From positions 7,107,001-7,171,000 of the forward strand of contig NC_135558.1 in assembly GCF_964340395.1 (NCBI RefSeq): a stretch of 64,000 bases of DNA. The letters run 5' to 3'. Shown here piece after piece: positions 1-12,971 of this stretch. Origin of the DNA: Glandiceps talaboti (Eukaryota > Hemichordata > Enteropneusta > Spengelidae). The notes beneath the pieces are model-generated. The model was not told the DNA's origin and made no database searches. It worked only from the letters and a program-made list of their open reading frames with translations. Each line of letters starts with the position of its first letter. The stretch's first letter is position 1. A program made the position numbers and the translations under genes.

Positions 1-108
1 ATTATTGCAGATGTTATTGCCCTCAGACCATAGTGTCCATTCAAGTGGTGAGTTTGCCACAATTAACGTTAAGTTTGAAACAGTATATGATGACATTTTG
101 TATGACAG

Positions 109-1385
109 AGAGGACATCAAATATGTGCAACACATCGTGTGAACTACTGTGCATCCTCAAGTAAAGACACTGGTGCAAAACCCAAAAAACAGAAAGTGGT
201 CAAACCAGCAGCTAAGTCACGTGAGTAAACTTGGCAAACACAAACGTGTGTATGTCTACATATACTGCACGTAAGGGGTTGCCCGTATAACAGGTTGCTG
301 GGGGGAACCAATGGAAATAAAACTTCAGCAAACGTACCTGTCTATTACTCCTTACCACTAAAGCAGACGTCATTTACCATTTATTCAAATGACAGACACT
401 GTTTAAAATCCAACTAAAATAGCTTAACATGAAGAATAAAGGCCCATGATTCAATCCCAGGTTGTCACATTTGTGTTATCTATCAGTATAGTCATAAGGA
501 TTACATAGGAGTATTCTTCTGTTCTGGACCAACCTCTTCTATAGCCTTGCAAGACAACCGGTTTTCTAACCCTAGTCTGAACCGTGATTTTTAAATGTAA
601 TCTTGTATTTATTTTCCATAGAACCACCTAAGAAAGTGAAGCAAGCAAATCCAGAGCCAGTAAAACCAGTCAAAAGTGAGTATGTGAAGTCTAAACATGT
701 GAAGTCAGTACTAATGAAGCCTAAACCAGTGAAGCCTAAACCAATGAAAGCTGAACCTGTGGAGCCTGAACCAGTACTAGTGAAAGCTGAACCAGTGAAA
801 GCTGAACCTGTGGCGTCTGAACAAGTGAAAGCTGAACCTGCGAAGTCTGAACCTGTGGAGCCAGAACTAGTAAAAGCTGAACCTGTGGAGTCTGAACCAG
901 TGAAAGCTGAACCTGTGGAGTCTGAACCAGTGAAAGCTGAACCTGTGGAGTCTGAACCAGTGAAAGCTGAACCTGTGGAGTCTGAACCAGTGAAAGCTGA
1001 ACCTGTGGAGTCTGAACCAGTGAAAGCTGAACCGGTGGAGTCTGAACCAGTGAAAGCTGAACCTGTGGAGTCTGAACCAGTGAAAGCTGAACCTGTGGAA
1101 TATGAAACTGTAGAATCTGACCCAGTGAAAGCTGAACCTGTGGAGTCTGAACCAGTGAAAACTGAACCTGTGGAGTCTGAACCTGTAGAATCTGACCCAG
1201 TGAAAGCTGAACATGTGGAGCCTGAACCAGTGAAAGCTGAACAAGTTAAACCAATGGAATTTAGAAATGACCAATATGACAGCAAGGATTACTATGGTTA
1301 CAACAAGTATTCATTTTATGATATCGAGTCAGCAATGATTCCACATAGAATGAAACAGCCATCCCCATATCAGAAGTTCAAATAG
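109..1385 (+). CDS. 3' end of an unrecognised gene with a 10-residue KAEPVESEP-type repeat
   Basis: I do not recognise the family. The last exon runs 622-1385: acceptor TTTTCCATAG before 622, stop TAG at 1383-1385. It joins in phase to an exon ending at 220 (donor CAC|GTGAGT), which encodes a Lys-rich stretch. The terminal exon encodes Pro/Lys/Val/Glu sequence, then a tandem decapeptide VKAEPVESEP (seven perfect copies at about 871-1080, degenerate copies either side), then a non-repetitive Tyr-rich tail ending QKFK. The 5' boundary is unclear. The reading frame used at 142-220 has its last stop at 103-105, so that exon starts no earlier than 109, while 11-139 is open in another frame. A short exon 11-47 followed by a 61-bp intron would reconcile them, or there is a sequence error. 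Repeat polymorphism is likely. An extracellular or disordered tail is a guess from composition. Confidence 0.6.
440..575 (+). repeat. SINE-like dispersed repeat, copy 1
   Basis: This intronic block resembles 28120-28270 over its whole length: the same order of CAATCCCAGGTT, GTGTTATCT, AGGATTACATAG, CCAACC and CAGACAAC-type blocks. GATTCAATCCC fits the polymerase III B-box consensus GRTTCRANNCC, which suggests the 3' part of a tRNA-derived SINE. No A box or complete tRNA-like head was identified. Confidence 0.5.
871..1230 (+). repeat. 30-bp coding minisatellite
   Basis: A 30-bp unit (GTGAAAGCTGAACCTGTGGA plus GTCTGAACCA) is repeated, with nearly identical DNA in the central seven units. The unit length is a multiple of three, so copy-number change keeps frame. 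Long antisense open frames rich in Gly/Ser/Thr or Phe/His arise only because the array lacks stops on both strands. Confidence 0.9.
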
Positions 1386-1541
1386 TTGAAACATTTAAAC
1401 AAGTTGTTCACTGCAGCAATGCAACTGATTCTAAACTAGACTCAATGTTATAATTGGTACTACTGAAATATTGATCATCCAGTGGAAAACATATGGATTG
1501 TTTTACCTATTCCTATACACACACATGCATGCACACTCATA

Positions 1542-1591
<50 letters not shown>

Positions 1592-1870
1592 TACAAACAC
1601 ACACATGCATGCACGCGTGCACACACACACGCACGCACGCACACACACACACACACACACAAACAAATGGATTGGAAACTGTAGAAAGACATGTAAATAC
1701 ATGTACAATGTTGAGTAAAATTTCTTATACATGGATTTTGCATACGGAAAAGAAAGTTGGGATGATTTGGACACTAACAAAATAATTTTCTGCACCATGA
1801 AATGTGATATTCTGTTTTAGTTTTGGTGTTTGATGTACTGTAAATAAATGGGACTAAAGTTTCTATTCCT
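1386..1870 (+). other. 3' UTR with CA microsatellite and poly(A) signal
   Basis: Non-coding sequence after the stop at 1383-1385. It contains a broken (CA)n tract (about 1539-1665, with GCATGCACGCG interruptions) and an AATAAA signal at 1843-1848, which plausibly ends the first gene. Small CA-rich open frames here are microsatellite artefacts. Confidence 0.55.
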
Positions 1871-2425
1871 ATATTATACCACATAAGTTTCAAAGACTTT
1901 AATATTGCTTTCTGATCATTCTATGTTTTTACAGTACATGTTATGCCTTTTGAGAAGTTCTGCATGTGTTGTTAGAACTTATCACATGCAGTCAGCGACA
2001 ATAACTCGCATGAAGTCTGCTTGGGCTATGCATTGCTTGGCCTTGGTGTCTCTGGGATGACTAAATGGAGACTGACTAGGAGTACCTGACTAAGGAAACT
2101 GTCACTGCAACATAACAGCATGTATGCAAACATAGCCCTGTCATGTAGACCAAGTATGCAATATAGCCCTGTCATGTAGACCAAGTATGCAATATAGCCC
2201 TGTCATGCATACCAAAATCTGAACAGAAATCTATAGAATCGTGCCACATGTTTTTGTGTATATGAAAACAATGTCATTACATGGTGCAATTCCTTCTGCA
2301 CACAAAACAAAATGGCAAATACAAAGCATAGTCTGTTTTAATTGCTATAGGTAATATTAGCTTAGATAACATGAAACAAAGAATGTAAATAAACCCTAGT
2401 CACAAATTGCTACTGATTATTATGG

Positions 2426-2755
2426 AGGTCAAAGGTCAAGTTTAATTGAAAATTTTGACATTTCTATAAGTTTATTAGTTTTCATATACTATGTGAAATC
2501 AGTGCATGTATCTGATTAGCAAACTACAATTTTGCAGACAAAACATTTTGTCAAAATATGTCAGATTTAAAATGTGTAACTGTAGATCCATTCAATGATG
2601 AAGTCAAAGGTCTTTTCTAATGAGCCTTGCAGGCATGAAGAATGATCACAGATCCTATAGAACTATTAGAAGAGAACGTTATTTACAGGGTTATTTATAT
2701 TTACAATTTTGACCTTTGACCTATCATATTCAGAGTTAAGTTTGACCTCTGACCT
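2426..2755. promoter_or_regulatory. Three DR1 nuclear-receptor-type direct repeats
   Basis: AGGTCA-A-AGGTCA is at 2426-2438 on +. The same 13-mer is on - at 2710-2722, and AGGTCA-G-AGGTCA on - at 2743-2755. DR1 is the preferred site of HNF4/RXR-type receptors. Function is not shown; the motif may simply belong to a dispersed repeat. Confidence 0.4.
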
Positions 2756-3061
2756 ACCAATTTCAAACACATATCAAACTTATACTCCCAAAGTTTAAAC
2801 CAAATTTGACAAGTCTATGGGGTTCTACTAGACAAAAAGATGGCACACAAAATATGCAAGAATAAAAATTGAAAGAATATTGAAAGAATATTTTGTAATT
2901 TGTTGTATGTGAGTTCTTTTAGTTCTTCTTTAGTTCTTATTTCATGTATTTAGCAGATATAATTCAAATTAATTAATTATTAAAGTAATAATTTAATTTA
3001 ATTTGAATTAAATAAATAAGTAAATATTATGATGAAAGCTCATCTTGCACACATTCAGTCT

Positions 3062-3433
3062 AAGTTCATGACTTTAACTTCGTATTGCACCAAAATTTTC
3101 AAGTAGCTCACCAAATAGAGGACTCTGAAAGCCAGAAGAAGTGAACATCGTAGACTGGGTTGAACATTATCCAAGGTCTCCCGACATCTACACAAGGACT
3201 ACCCTGGTCATTCATTTGACCTTGACAATGTTACAATTTTGGGTTGCGAGTTGGACTGGTTTAGGGATTAAGGAAGTGATTCATGTACCCACGATGGGGG
3301 ACATTACCAACTTCCGAGATTTTGGGACAATTGTCTGACGTCATGCATGCATCATGACTTCAGAAAAGAAAGACAAAACCATGGTAGATACCAGGTGAAA
3401 GCTTTGGTGCAATACGAAGTTAAAGTCATGAAC
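3062..3433. mobile_element. Foldback (MITE-like) element, about 370 bp
   Basis: Terminal arms 3062-3094 (AAGTTCATGACTTTAACTTC...) and 3403-3433 are near-perfect reverse complements. The interior has no convincing coding sequence; a 65-codon frame at 3141-3338 is not supported. AT-rich flanks hide any target duplication. Superfamily unknown. Confidence 0.65.
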
Positions 3434-4976
3434 ATAGAATAGATAAATAAAATAAAATAAATTAAATATAATTCCATAAGAATATATTACTGCATGTAAA
3501 CCTTTCACATTCTACATCAACAATCACAGATATTTAAGTTTTGACGAAAAAATATACAGTCTCATTAGACTATTGTGATATTTTGTTGCAAGGGAATTAT
3601 AAATACTTGAAGATATAGAAACATCTCATCTGTGATAGTCTTGTTTTGGTTCGTGATACGACATGTTAAGCTTTTGTAGTCAAGTGGCCAAAGTCAAAGT
3701 CATATACATGAATGTACAGGCACAACATCAAAATAACAAAGTCAAAGTCAAAGTCAAAGTCAAAGTCAAATGAGAAAAAATATAATGAAGGAACTTTCTA
3801 TATACAATTTAAAATCAAACATAAAATCTACAATAATTCAAAAAACCAGCTAGTAAATCATTTGAAAAAGAAAAGTTGGACAGCCTTTCTTTATACAAAT
3901 GTTTCACCATACATTATACATGTGCTGTACAAAAGTAATGTCAATTTACTATTTAAATAATTTTTTGTAAAGTTTTTACAACATTGACACCATATTATAC
4001 TAGTTAAGTACATCATTTTGATATAAGATACACAATATTATTGTTTCTCTGTACAACACTGATGGCAGTCACAGCTTGTGAACTTATTTTGAATGTTACA
4101 AAAATCACAATATCTTCAACACTGGAGACATACAGCATTTGATTAAATAAAGTATTTTTATGTCAGGATTTTCATTATATACACATACGAGATCCATTAA
4201 AACTTGATTGTTTCTGTTACCGGTAAAAGAGACTGACCATTTTCATATGGAATAAAGAAATTTTATATTCATTTTTTTTGTTGATTTTAATACACAGTCA
4301 TATAATATTAATTTCTTGGATCTAAGTTCTTAAATCTGTGGCAGGAAAGCATGACAAATAAGCTTAACATTTTCAAAGTTGCTGTGTGATGTGATGTGAT
4401 AGAAGTTTGACATGGCCCTGGAATGTTAGCGCCCTAACTGCTAGACAGTAGTATGGTAGTTTTGTGTACCTAGTATATGTACAATACAGTCTCATAAGGC
4501 TAACAGTAATCTCAATTCACTGTTACAGTACAATCTCTCATAATCAAGCTCCCTGGCACTCTACACCAATTTCTACTATAGTGTGTTGCTGTTTGATATT
4601 AAAACCTGTTTTTGAGACAGCCTCATTCTGTGGAATATGAGAATCAACAACAACATTGATAAATGCCTACATTCAAATAGCTTGAGTGATAGACTGTGAT
4701 GGGTTGGCACAAGCTAGAAGACTATGAAAATACTACATTTGAATTTCACATAGTTTTGGTTATCTACCAGGTTATGTCCATCCTTCACGACTTATTACTG
4801 AATAAAGTGAAATGAGGTTACTTGACTTATTTTTGAAATGAATATTTTGATACTTAATTTATAAGCCTAATTATTGCAGTTTTTGTTGATTTTACACGGG
4901 TCTTACATTCTTGCACTGATAACATGTTTGATCATAAAACAGAAACACATTTTGGCAATTACATTTTACAGTGTAC

Positions 4977-4982
4977 TTTATT
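4977..4982 (-). terminator. Likely INPP5E poly(A) signal
   Basis: AATAAA on the minus strand (TTTATT on +), about 40 nt past the INPP5E stop codon. It is the first canonical signal after the CDS. Further signals lie downstream, so a longer 3' UTR is possible. Confidence 0.5.
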
Positions 4983-5022
4983 ACAAATCTTCTGAATTGT
5001 TTGAAGAGACTGTTTGCATCAT

Positions 5023-8000
5023 CTACTGAATACTGCAAACAGAACTGTTCTTCTGATGTTTCCTTGATTTTTCTGTTCGCCGCTTGTACCCTGCAAATAG
5101 ACAAGAACGTTATGTTAATGGTATTCACTGTAATTGATAAAGAAACAAGTAATGGCTAACAGTGATACATACATGTAGTGGCATGCGACAGTATCACCTT
5201 CATATTAGGACTAATAGTTACATTTGAAAAACAGTTGTCTGGCAGAGATATAAAAAAGTAGCCCTGAACAAAGAATGATTCTATCTAATGGCTATGACTA
5301 AAGTGATGAGCTAGCAATAATGCAAGAACATGGTATAGAATTATGGGCCTTTAACTAGCATTGACAACTGAAATTATGGTACTACAGTATGTACGTGACA
5401 CTGATGGTCAAATATGAGTTATTCTGAGGCTGTGTTGACAATTTTTAGACCATGACAACAAGGGAATTTAGTACATACATTTGTAGTATGGCATATACAG
5501 ACATTTAGTGTCAATGACTGAGAACACTCACCTTCCATGAAGACATTCCTGTTAAATATTCCACCAGATAGTGGCATACTGTAAGAGAAGAGATATACTG
5601 AATGTGGTTGTAGTATCACAACAGTTGATTGTGTTGCCCTATCAGTGCCCTTGGTGGGAAGTAGAGGGTATTCTCATTGAGAAGTTATAGTACAGTATAC
5701 CACTCAATGGGGTCTACTTTTTGGGCATCCGAGTCTGACATGATGTGTACTTTTGTCTATAAATGGGATCCTGAGAAAGGGTTCATATGCAGATTCATAT
5801 TGTTTTCTACGCTGAATTGAAATGGTTTGTGCCCTAATGGGTGTAAAACTTTAACAATCTCTCTTTGAACAAGATAATTTTCTGCACAACAACATAGTTT
5901 CCTACAACAATACAGTCTCCTAGCAACAATACAGTCAAAGAGAACACATGTGTATCACACAACATTCATGTGTTGTGTACGCATCCATGTGGACTAGTTT
6001 TAGTTTTCTTTTTCTCTGTAGAAAACGTTTTAAAAAGATTGCAAAGCTACATATCAGATATAATACAGACAAAAACATGTGATTCTTTTAAACAGGAAGC
6101 TACTTACCCATCTTTGCCAGGTCTTATTCTGACCTGAATTGTCGCATAAACAGGTCTGTGGTCGGATATTTTGATACTGTTACATGAATTATATGTTAGA
6201 ATTTTCATGTCATTTGGTTTCCTTGATTTACACAGTACACGGTCCTATGGGCAGAATAAACAATAAAAATCTCAAATCTGCTTATAAAATACCATATTTA
6301 TATATTGTTAAATATAATCAGACTGTATTACATTGTAATTGTAAATTATTGAATATGACCTGATTATAGCCACTAAAAAAGTACCACACTACCAAATCCA
6401 TCATATACCAATCTCCTCATCACATTGTTACTGCTAGGTAAACTGAAGCAATATGGAAGTTCAATTTTTCATGACTTGATGTCATGCACATTAGTTACTA
6501 CACTAGGAGATATCATCTACTTGCATAATATAAGCTCCTGTAACGTTTAATAACAAATTTGTAAATGAAATCAACATGCTATTACATGTATATATGACGA
6601 TGAACAAAATGCAAAAATCTATTTTTCTTTCAAACTTAGGAATATTCTGATTATATCGATAGCAAACTGCAGTTATCATTACCATCCCATACTGCATACA
6701 CTATTATAGATATTAGTATTTTGCAGTGAATGTCATCAGGAATGTTTAATTAATATGGGAATATGTATATTATGTATAACTGTAAATATTAAAGTAACTA
6801 ATACTTACTGTGTATGAGGGTATTCTGGTTTTGGGTGAACTATCATAGTTATCGCTGTTCAAATCAAACTTGTATGACGGATAAAACCGAATTGGTTCCT
6901 CTTTGAATCCTTTGAATATATTGCCTGTAACACCATCACAAGTAACAATTTAATTCAAATATACATTGTTAATTCAAAACCATTTGAACTTGTTGTCAGT
7001 ACTTTGTTTCAATAAACCATCTATTACTATGATATCCTATGATTTCACAAAAGAGTTACACTTTAGAATAGTATGTAGAAATAACATGCTTATCTCAGAG
7101 TCTAATAACAATGAAAACTTTATCAGTCCCACATTACATTCACTATCATTGACCGGTTTCTCAGCCCCATGTATTAGTTGATATAGTGAATCAACATTCA
7201 TTGTCACTGACTGGTTTCTCAACCTCATGTATCAGTTGATATAGTAATACTGTAAAAAATTTGAAAACTTCGTTTAATAAAAAGGATACAAGCTGTGTCA
7301 GCATGTCAGCGTGTATCTCATAATCTATATGTGAATTGTACATTATATCATTACTAAACATACCTTTCTCTATTTCAGCATTTAGCTGGTCATATTGAAC
7401 TAAATCCTCATAGTCTGGTGATGACTGTTTCTTCATTGAAGCAAGTATTTTGTCTACTTCTTCACGACTCTTTGTCAGTCGAAAATTCAAATCTCCACAC
7501 CAGAATACATAATCAAACTTAGTGGTCACATCGTCTGCAATGAAAGACAAAGAGCTGATAAAAAAATATGCTAACTTTTTTCTTTCAAAATTGATCTTGC
7601 CTGATTTTTCATTACAGGAAGTTTATCCAAAACATTAAAGAAGAAAAACACTGAAGAACATAAATGTATATTTATAGACTGGGTTGTGGAAAGTTATTTC
7701 ATGATTTCCACATTACTTGTGTTAAGTGCAACTGTTGAGAAACACCGGGTTGAAACTTTTCACTCATGCATTGATCAGTGGAGGTTCTTGCCATAGACAC
7801 GTCCTGCAGGTATTTATTCATTAGATCACAATGTGACAAAAATATTCTTTTCCAGGTGAAGAAACACACTTGACATGAACATATTTGCTACTTGTACTCA
7901 CTTCTTTCACTTTGATATGGGTACATAACTGGTATTTCTTTTGGCAGTTGTAGGCCTTGACAAATCTTTCTGAAGTCTTCTACACGTTCATTAACTTTAC

Positions 8001-8153
8001 CTTCATCAGCTACATGTAAGAAATGTTCACAATTATTGATGCATATTGTCTCAACAATGAGTTTGCTAACACATACGAGTAACATTTGATGGACATTCAG
8101 ACATACATACATACGTACATATGTATGTACGTATGTCAAAGGTACGTATGTAC

Positions 8154-8202
<49 letters not shown>

Positions 8203-10001
8203 CATGCATACTTACACACATGTACATACATACATACATACATAAAAAGTAAACATAGTACTGACCACATAAGGTGACACTGTCACCTCTGTAGATCTAG
8301 AAACAATGTGTTGTCATAGAAACAATGTAATAATTATACTTACATGTAAAATGAGATGATATGAATATAAATGAAGTACCAAAGAAATTAAATGATAAGC
8401 CAATTGCACCCTGTAAACAAAATTACAAATGGAAATTACTCATATCATGCCAACAAAATACCTACACTCTCAACAGTATAATAATACCCCTGACAATCGA
8501 ATGTTGTGACCTGATTTGAATATGAGTGCGAGTTTAAATGTGACAAGGATGCAGTGGTATATAATGGACATTGTAAAGTCATCACCATAAATAAAAGAAT
8601 GGTATTAGTACAAAATACAATTTGGCAATAACACACCTGAATGTATTTCCTGTACATCTAATGTAACTGTATACCTTCGGAGTCCACGAAATAAAGACAT
8701 TTTTTGCAACTTTAAGTTCTGGAGGATAATTTCCTGTTTTCACATAAATTGTGACAACAACGAAAATGTGCTGACTTACTGCACACATGTAATGAGAATT
8801 AAACTCTTTTCAGCTGTATACATGTATATCGATAGTTCCTACAAAGCATTTTACAACACGTTATTTTCAAAAAATTGTGTTTTAGCAATCATCATTGTAA
8901 GTAGACCATTTCTATATTTCCTACCTTTGTTTTAATCATAGACCCTGGTCTTGTTGCTATGGTATCTTCTTCCACAGCTGTAAAGAACAACAAATCACCA
9001 AGTTTAGATATTAAAGCAATGTGATTCTGATTCTGACATCCATATATCATACTACATACAAGCCAAGTTGTACACATTCAAACCAAAAATAGAAGATGTA
9101 TACCTTGGTTGCTTAGTTTCACCACAATGCTCCTCTAGGTCATTTGTTGTGCAGTTTGCAGTGTTTGAAATTGAGAAAAATCACATTATTTTTCCCCATG
9201 TTTCAGAGGCCTGCAATGTGAATCTACATAATTTGTTCTGCAGTGTTTGCAATGTTTAAAATCACCATTAATTTCCCAGTTTTGCCTTGATTCAGCAAGC
9301 ATAAGTCGAACCATAGTATTATCCAATATTTTTCATCAATCACTCATGACAAAATACCCATGACAGAGTACTCATGACACATGGGTTTTTATCATAAATA
9401 ATCACAAATCATAGTGGCAATACCTATTGTGTTACTTACTAGTATATTTCCCTCAGCTGAATGAGGATAAATTTTGGCAAATAATATGATTGCATACATA
9501 TAAAGTCTGCCTACCAAAGTGATATCAAACACACACAAATATGATAATGAATTCTGAAGACTTCTCCTATATGCTAAACTGTAATTTAAGGACCTGTGAT
9601 TAATTGAAAACTATGATGTGAAAACTGCATGTCAGTATTTAGTAGCTAAAATGATACTTACGAGAACAAAACCAAATGTACTCTCTTCTGACAAAAATGA
9701 CTAAATGTAGAACACCAAATGATGCGGAATGTAACTGTACATGGGATGGTCCTAAAGTCTCTTGAATTTTTATTTCCCATTCATCTCTGCAATAACAATT
9801 GATTGTCTAGTTAATACACCCATTAATGATTTATAACATAGATTACATTGTTTGATTTCTGTCAGTGTCCTTAATTGATCTTAAACTATACAGTATTACA
9901 TTTGTAAATGAGCATCATAAATGCACATAGCCAGAGATATAGACACACAAAGTTCACATGCATCTACATGTACATGCAAACACAAACACATAGTACTTGG
10001 T

Positions 10002-10082
<81 letters not shown>

Positions 10083-10167
10083 GTCATACACAGACACATA
10101 CTGCTACATATATACATATACATACACACATAAACACATACATACATACATACATACATACATACAT

Positions 10168-10204
<37 letters not shown>

Positions 10205-12971
10205 TACATACATACACACACACACACACACTGCGTCATACACAGACACATACTGCTACATATATACATATACATACACACATACATACATACATACATA
10301 CATACATACATACATACATACATACATACATACATACATACATAAAATGAGAGTAAAATTAACAACATACTTAAAGGGGGTAGCTTCCTGTAAACCAATG
10401 ACATAAAAGTCGGCTAAATAGTCAATATCTTCAGGTATTAGTAGGTCTTCTATACTCTTGGGGAGAAGCTAATATGGAGACAGTAAGAAATATAGTCATG
10501 CCAGGTAACAGAGTTACACAATTTACAAAATGTAAACAATATTCAATTTGTACGCTCACAAAACTTAATATTGAAGCCAAGTCAACTCTGCCTATTTATC
10601 ACTACAAACCAGATGTTAAATGTTATCAATTGTCAAATGTGTTTTTTCTTCTTCTTTTTCCCCAATGTTCATAGGTTTCATTTACAAATGTTATTGCTTT
10701 TAAAATGTGACGGCATAGAACAAGCAATGGAGTTTACAGCAATGGAGTTTACTTCCCCCTCCAAGACAGAGTTTGAGCCAAATCTAAGCAGTTTCTCGAA
10801 GCTTGTGTTAAATAAAAAATAGTATGTTTCTTTAAGTCAGTGTTGAATCCTAATGAAATCATGAAATCAGGTCTTTAGCCATGTTAAAGACCACTGAGGA
10901 GCAATGGATACTGATTTGAAATAAAAATTATACATACTTTTTCCTCATGCATGTTCCAAGTTGCTATGTATATCTTGACTTGTCTGTCAGGAAAATGTCT
11001 CTCTAATTCTTCAGTACCAAGTAAAGAACCAACATTTCGAAGTCCACCAGTTAAGAAACTCCTGTATAAGTTGAAAACAATTGAAATGAAATCATTATAA
11101 ATGAATCATAAATTTGAGCCACTAAATACTCCAATTTTCATTTTGGACTCAAATTACTATTGCAGTCGTCTAACCGAATTACTTATTGAACATTGTAAAA
11201 ATGTGACATAATTAACCTGCAGTTTGAAAAAGGTTTGAAGTATAGACCATAAATATTATGCTGTGAACCACCAAAATTTAAACCCTCCAGTGGTCCACAA
11301 GGACCAATTTCTAAAAAAGGAAATGTCTTCTCTCCTACAAGAACCAGACTGAAGTGAAACAAATTTTCACCTAGGTATGAACATCCTTAATTTCAAAGCA
11401 TTTTTGTGATTCCAGCTACACTCTCATTCTCTTTTATTTACTAAACATTTTGACTATAATAGTATAATTAGTAGAATACATTACTTCATTCTTGCTGCTT
11501 TACTTGATATAGCAGGTATGATACTGGTTGACATGAATGACTTCTGTGATATTGAGTCAGCAGGCCTGTTCAGTGGTTCTGACAATGGAGCTGAGTTTAT
11601 TCTCAATGTTTGTGATAGTGGTGCCAATGTGTCATATTGAGGTTCACGCATCTCTGGCATTGTCTGGTTAAGTCTTGGCTCTGGATGATATTCAAGTTTA
11701 TCATCATCATCATCATCAGATGCATCACTCATAGTATTTTCATCTTTGTCTCCAGACATTTGTTTTTCTTCATCACTTTGCCCCTCATCTTTTTCTCCAG
11801 AAAAATATTCCTCTTCTTCATCAGTCTCTTCTCCAGATTCTGATTCATCTTCAGATGATTCAATCACTGGATTTTTATTCTCCAAGTTATCTTTCTCTTC
11901 ACTGATTGTCTCCTTTGTTTCCACGGTATCAACAAACAGATTACCAGTACTGTGTTGTCTCCTTGGTGATGATACTTCAGTTGGCATCATTGGTCTTGTA
12001 TTCCTTACAGGGACTGTAGTGTCAGTAGATGACATTACATTGTCACTACCATCCAGAGGAGTCAATACATGTTTTTGTCCTGAATTCAGTGATCTTCCAG
12101 CTAGTAAACTGTCTCTTGAAAACTGTGGAGTTCTTCCAGTCAGTCTGTCAGCATTGTTACTAGAAAATGACTCACTGAACCTTGTACCATTTGGGCCAGC
12201 ATTTCCTCTACTTTGCAACAATGTATCAGGTCTATCTATACCACGTATTGGTGATAATGCTGCACTGCCATGTCTAACAAACAAAAAACAAACAAACAAA
12301 TACACAATATTATTTCAGTAATTTCAGTATTATAGTAACTAATATAAACATTATCTGAAGATTTTGGAAATGAATAACATAAGAATCTGATATTTTCCAA
12401 ATGGCCATCAGACAAATCTCTAGAATATTAACCAGGAAACAACTGATTAAACCTGTATTTGCTATATCTTTTATGCATTAGCTACACTTTTGAAGTTTCA
12501 AAAAAAGTAGCAAATTATTCACGAACAGTCAGACATAGTTGTCAGACATAGCACTGATAACAGAGATAAGTTTGACTTTGGAACCTAGCCAATTATCACA
12601 GCCATGAACACAGTCAAACTTTGTTGCGAGTCATTCTTCCGAAAACATAAAACAGAGATAACTTTGACCTCTGACCTTTTGTGGTCTGAGCTTTGACTTG
12701 GGAACCTAGCCAATTTTATCATATCCCACAGATTAGTAGAACTTATCTTTTAGTCATAGAGATAAGGTTGACTTACGGTAACCTAGACAACCTCGAGTCT
12801 TCTTTCCAACTTGGTGGTGATGATACAGACATTGTCTGTACATCTTCATCTTCATCACTACTTTCATTTCCAGAATCCATGTAAGGTGTCAAATGCAGGT
12901 TTTCCATATTTGATTCTTATTGTTAGTCTTCTACATTGGTTTTTATGTCTATCAGCATACTGTGTAGTCTT
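5023..12971 (-). CDS. INPP5E: Inositol polyphosphate-5-phosphatase E (ciliary PI 5-phosphatase)
   Basis: The family removes the 5-phosphate of PI(4,5)P2 and PI(3,4,5)P3 and sets ciliary membrane lipid content. Coding exons, 5' to 3': 12907-12777, 12273-11485, 11061-10938, 10468-10371, 9786-9662, 8977-8925, 8410-8344, 8009-7902, 7534-7364, 6924-6809, 6244-6108, 5578-5532, 5090-5023. They total 2,034 nt, 677 codons plus stop, with every junction in phase (human protein about 644). The ATG at 12907 follows an acceptor at 12972, so the first coding exon also carries 5' UTR. Catalytic-domain motifs seen: TWNMHEE, YVIGLQEA, REEW-like RDEWE, WCGDLNFRL, PSYKFD, PSYTDRVL and SDHRPVYA. The tail reads MPLSGGIFNRNVFMEGYKRR, then ends SSVCSIQ, a CAAX box. 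The N-terminal third is Ser-rich and very acidic, with an Asp run, and is not conserved. Identification is firm. Confidence 0.96.
7888..8245. repeat. TACG/TACA and (GT)n microsatellites beside an INPP5E exon
   Basis: The exon at 7902-8009 encodes ADEGKVNERVEDFRK. Beyond it lie a TACATACGTACATATG-type tract (8098-8150), a (TG)n run (about 8155-8199) and (CATA)n (8224-8245), all intronic. The palindromic TACGTA/TATGTACG segment can fold on itself. Confidence 0.75.
9998..10345. repeat. Compound microsatellite with internal duplication
   Basis: (CA)n at about 10002-10079, then a unique segment starting CTGCGTCATACACAGACACA, then (CATA)n. The unique segment recurs at about 10231 and is again followed by CATA repeats, so a block of about 150 bp was duplicated. 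The array ends about 25 bp from the INPP5E exon at 10371-10468. Confidence 0.8.
12664..12676 (-). promoter_or_regulatory. DR1-type motif in an INPP5E intron
   Basis: TGACCTCTGACCT on + reads AGGTCAGAGGTCA on the gene strand, a perfect direct repeat with 1-bp spacing. It lies in the first coding intron. Single-motif evidence only. Confidence 0.3.

Larger units (their letters stand above)
1871..5022. other. Intergenic and INPP5E 3' flank
   Basis: No gene is seen. The stretch separates two convergent genes. It holds a 28-bp triplicate at about 2135-2215 (ATAGCCCTGTCATG...), three AGGTCA direct repeats at 2426-2755, an inverted-repeat element at 3062-3433, a (CAAAGT)n hexanucleotide run at about 3733-3770, and AT-rich sequence. 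The minus-strand poly(A) signal at 4977-4982 is the likely INPP5E end. Confidence 0.6.

Noticed and set aside
572-1285. Long minus-strand frames (Gly/Ser/Thr and Phe/His-rich) over the first repeat
   Set aside because: They are antisense shadows of the 30-bp coding minisatellite, without splice or homology support.
4892-5128. 78-codon minus frame ending CYQCKNVRPV as the INPP5E tail
   Set aside because: The splice phase from the previous exon selects the other frame, which matches human INPP5E and ends in CSIQ.
9896-10404. Frames of His/Thr or Cys/Val/Met repeats
   Set aside because: Translations of CA and CATA microsatellites; the same applies to 1471-1798, 8086-8277 and 30776-31024.
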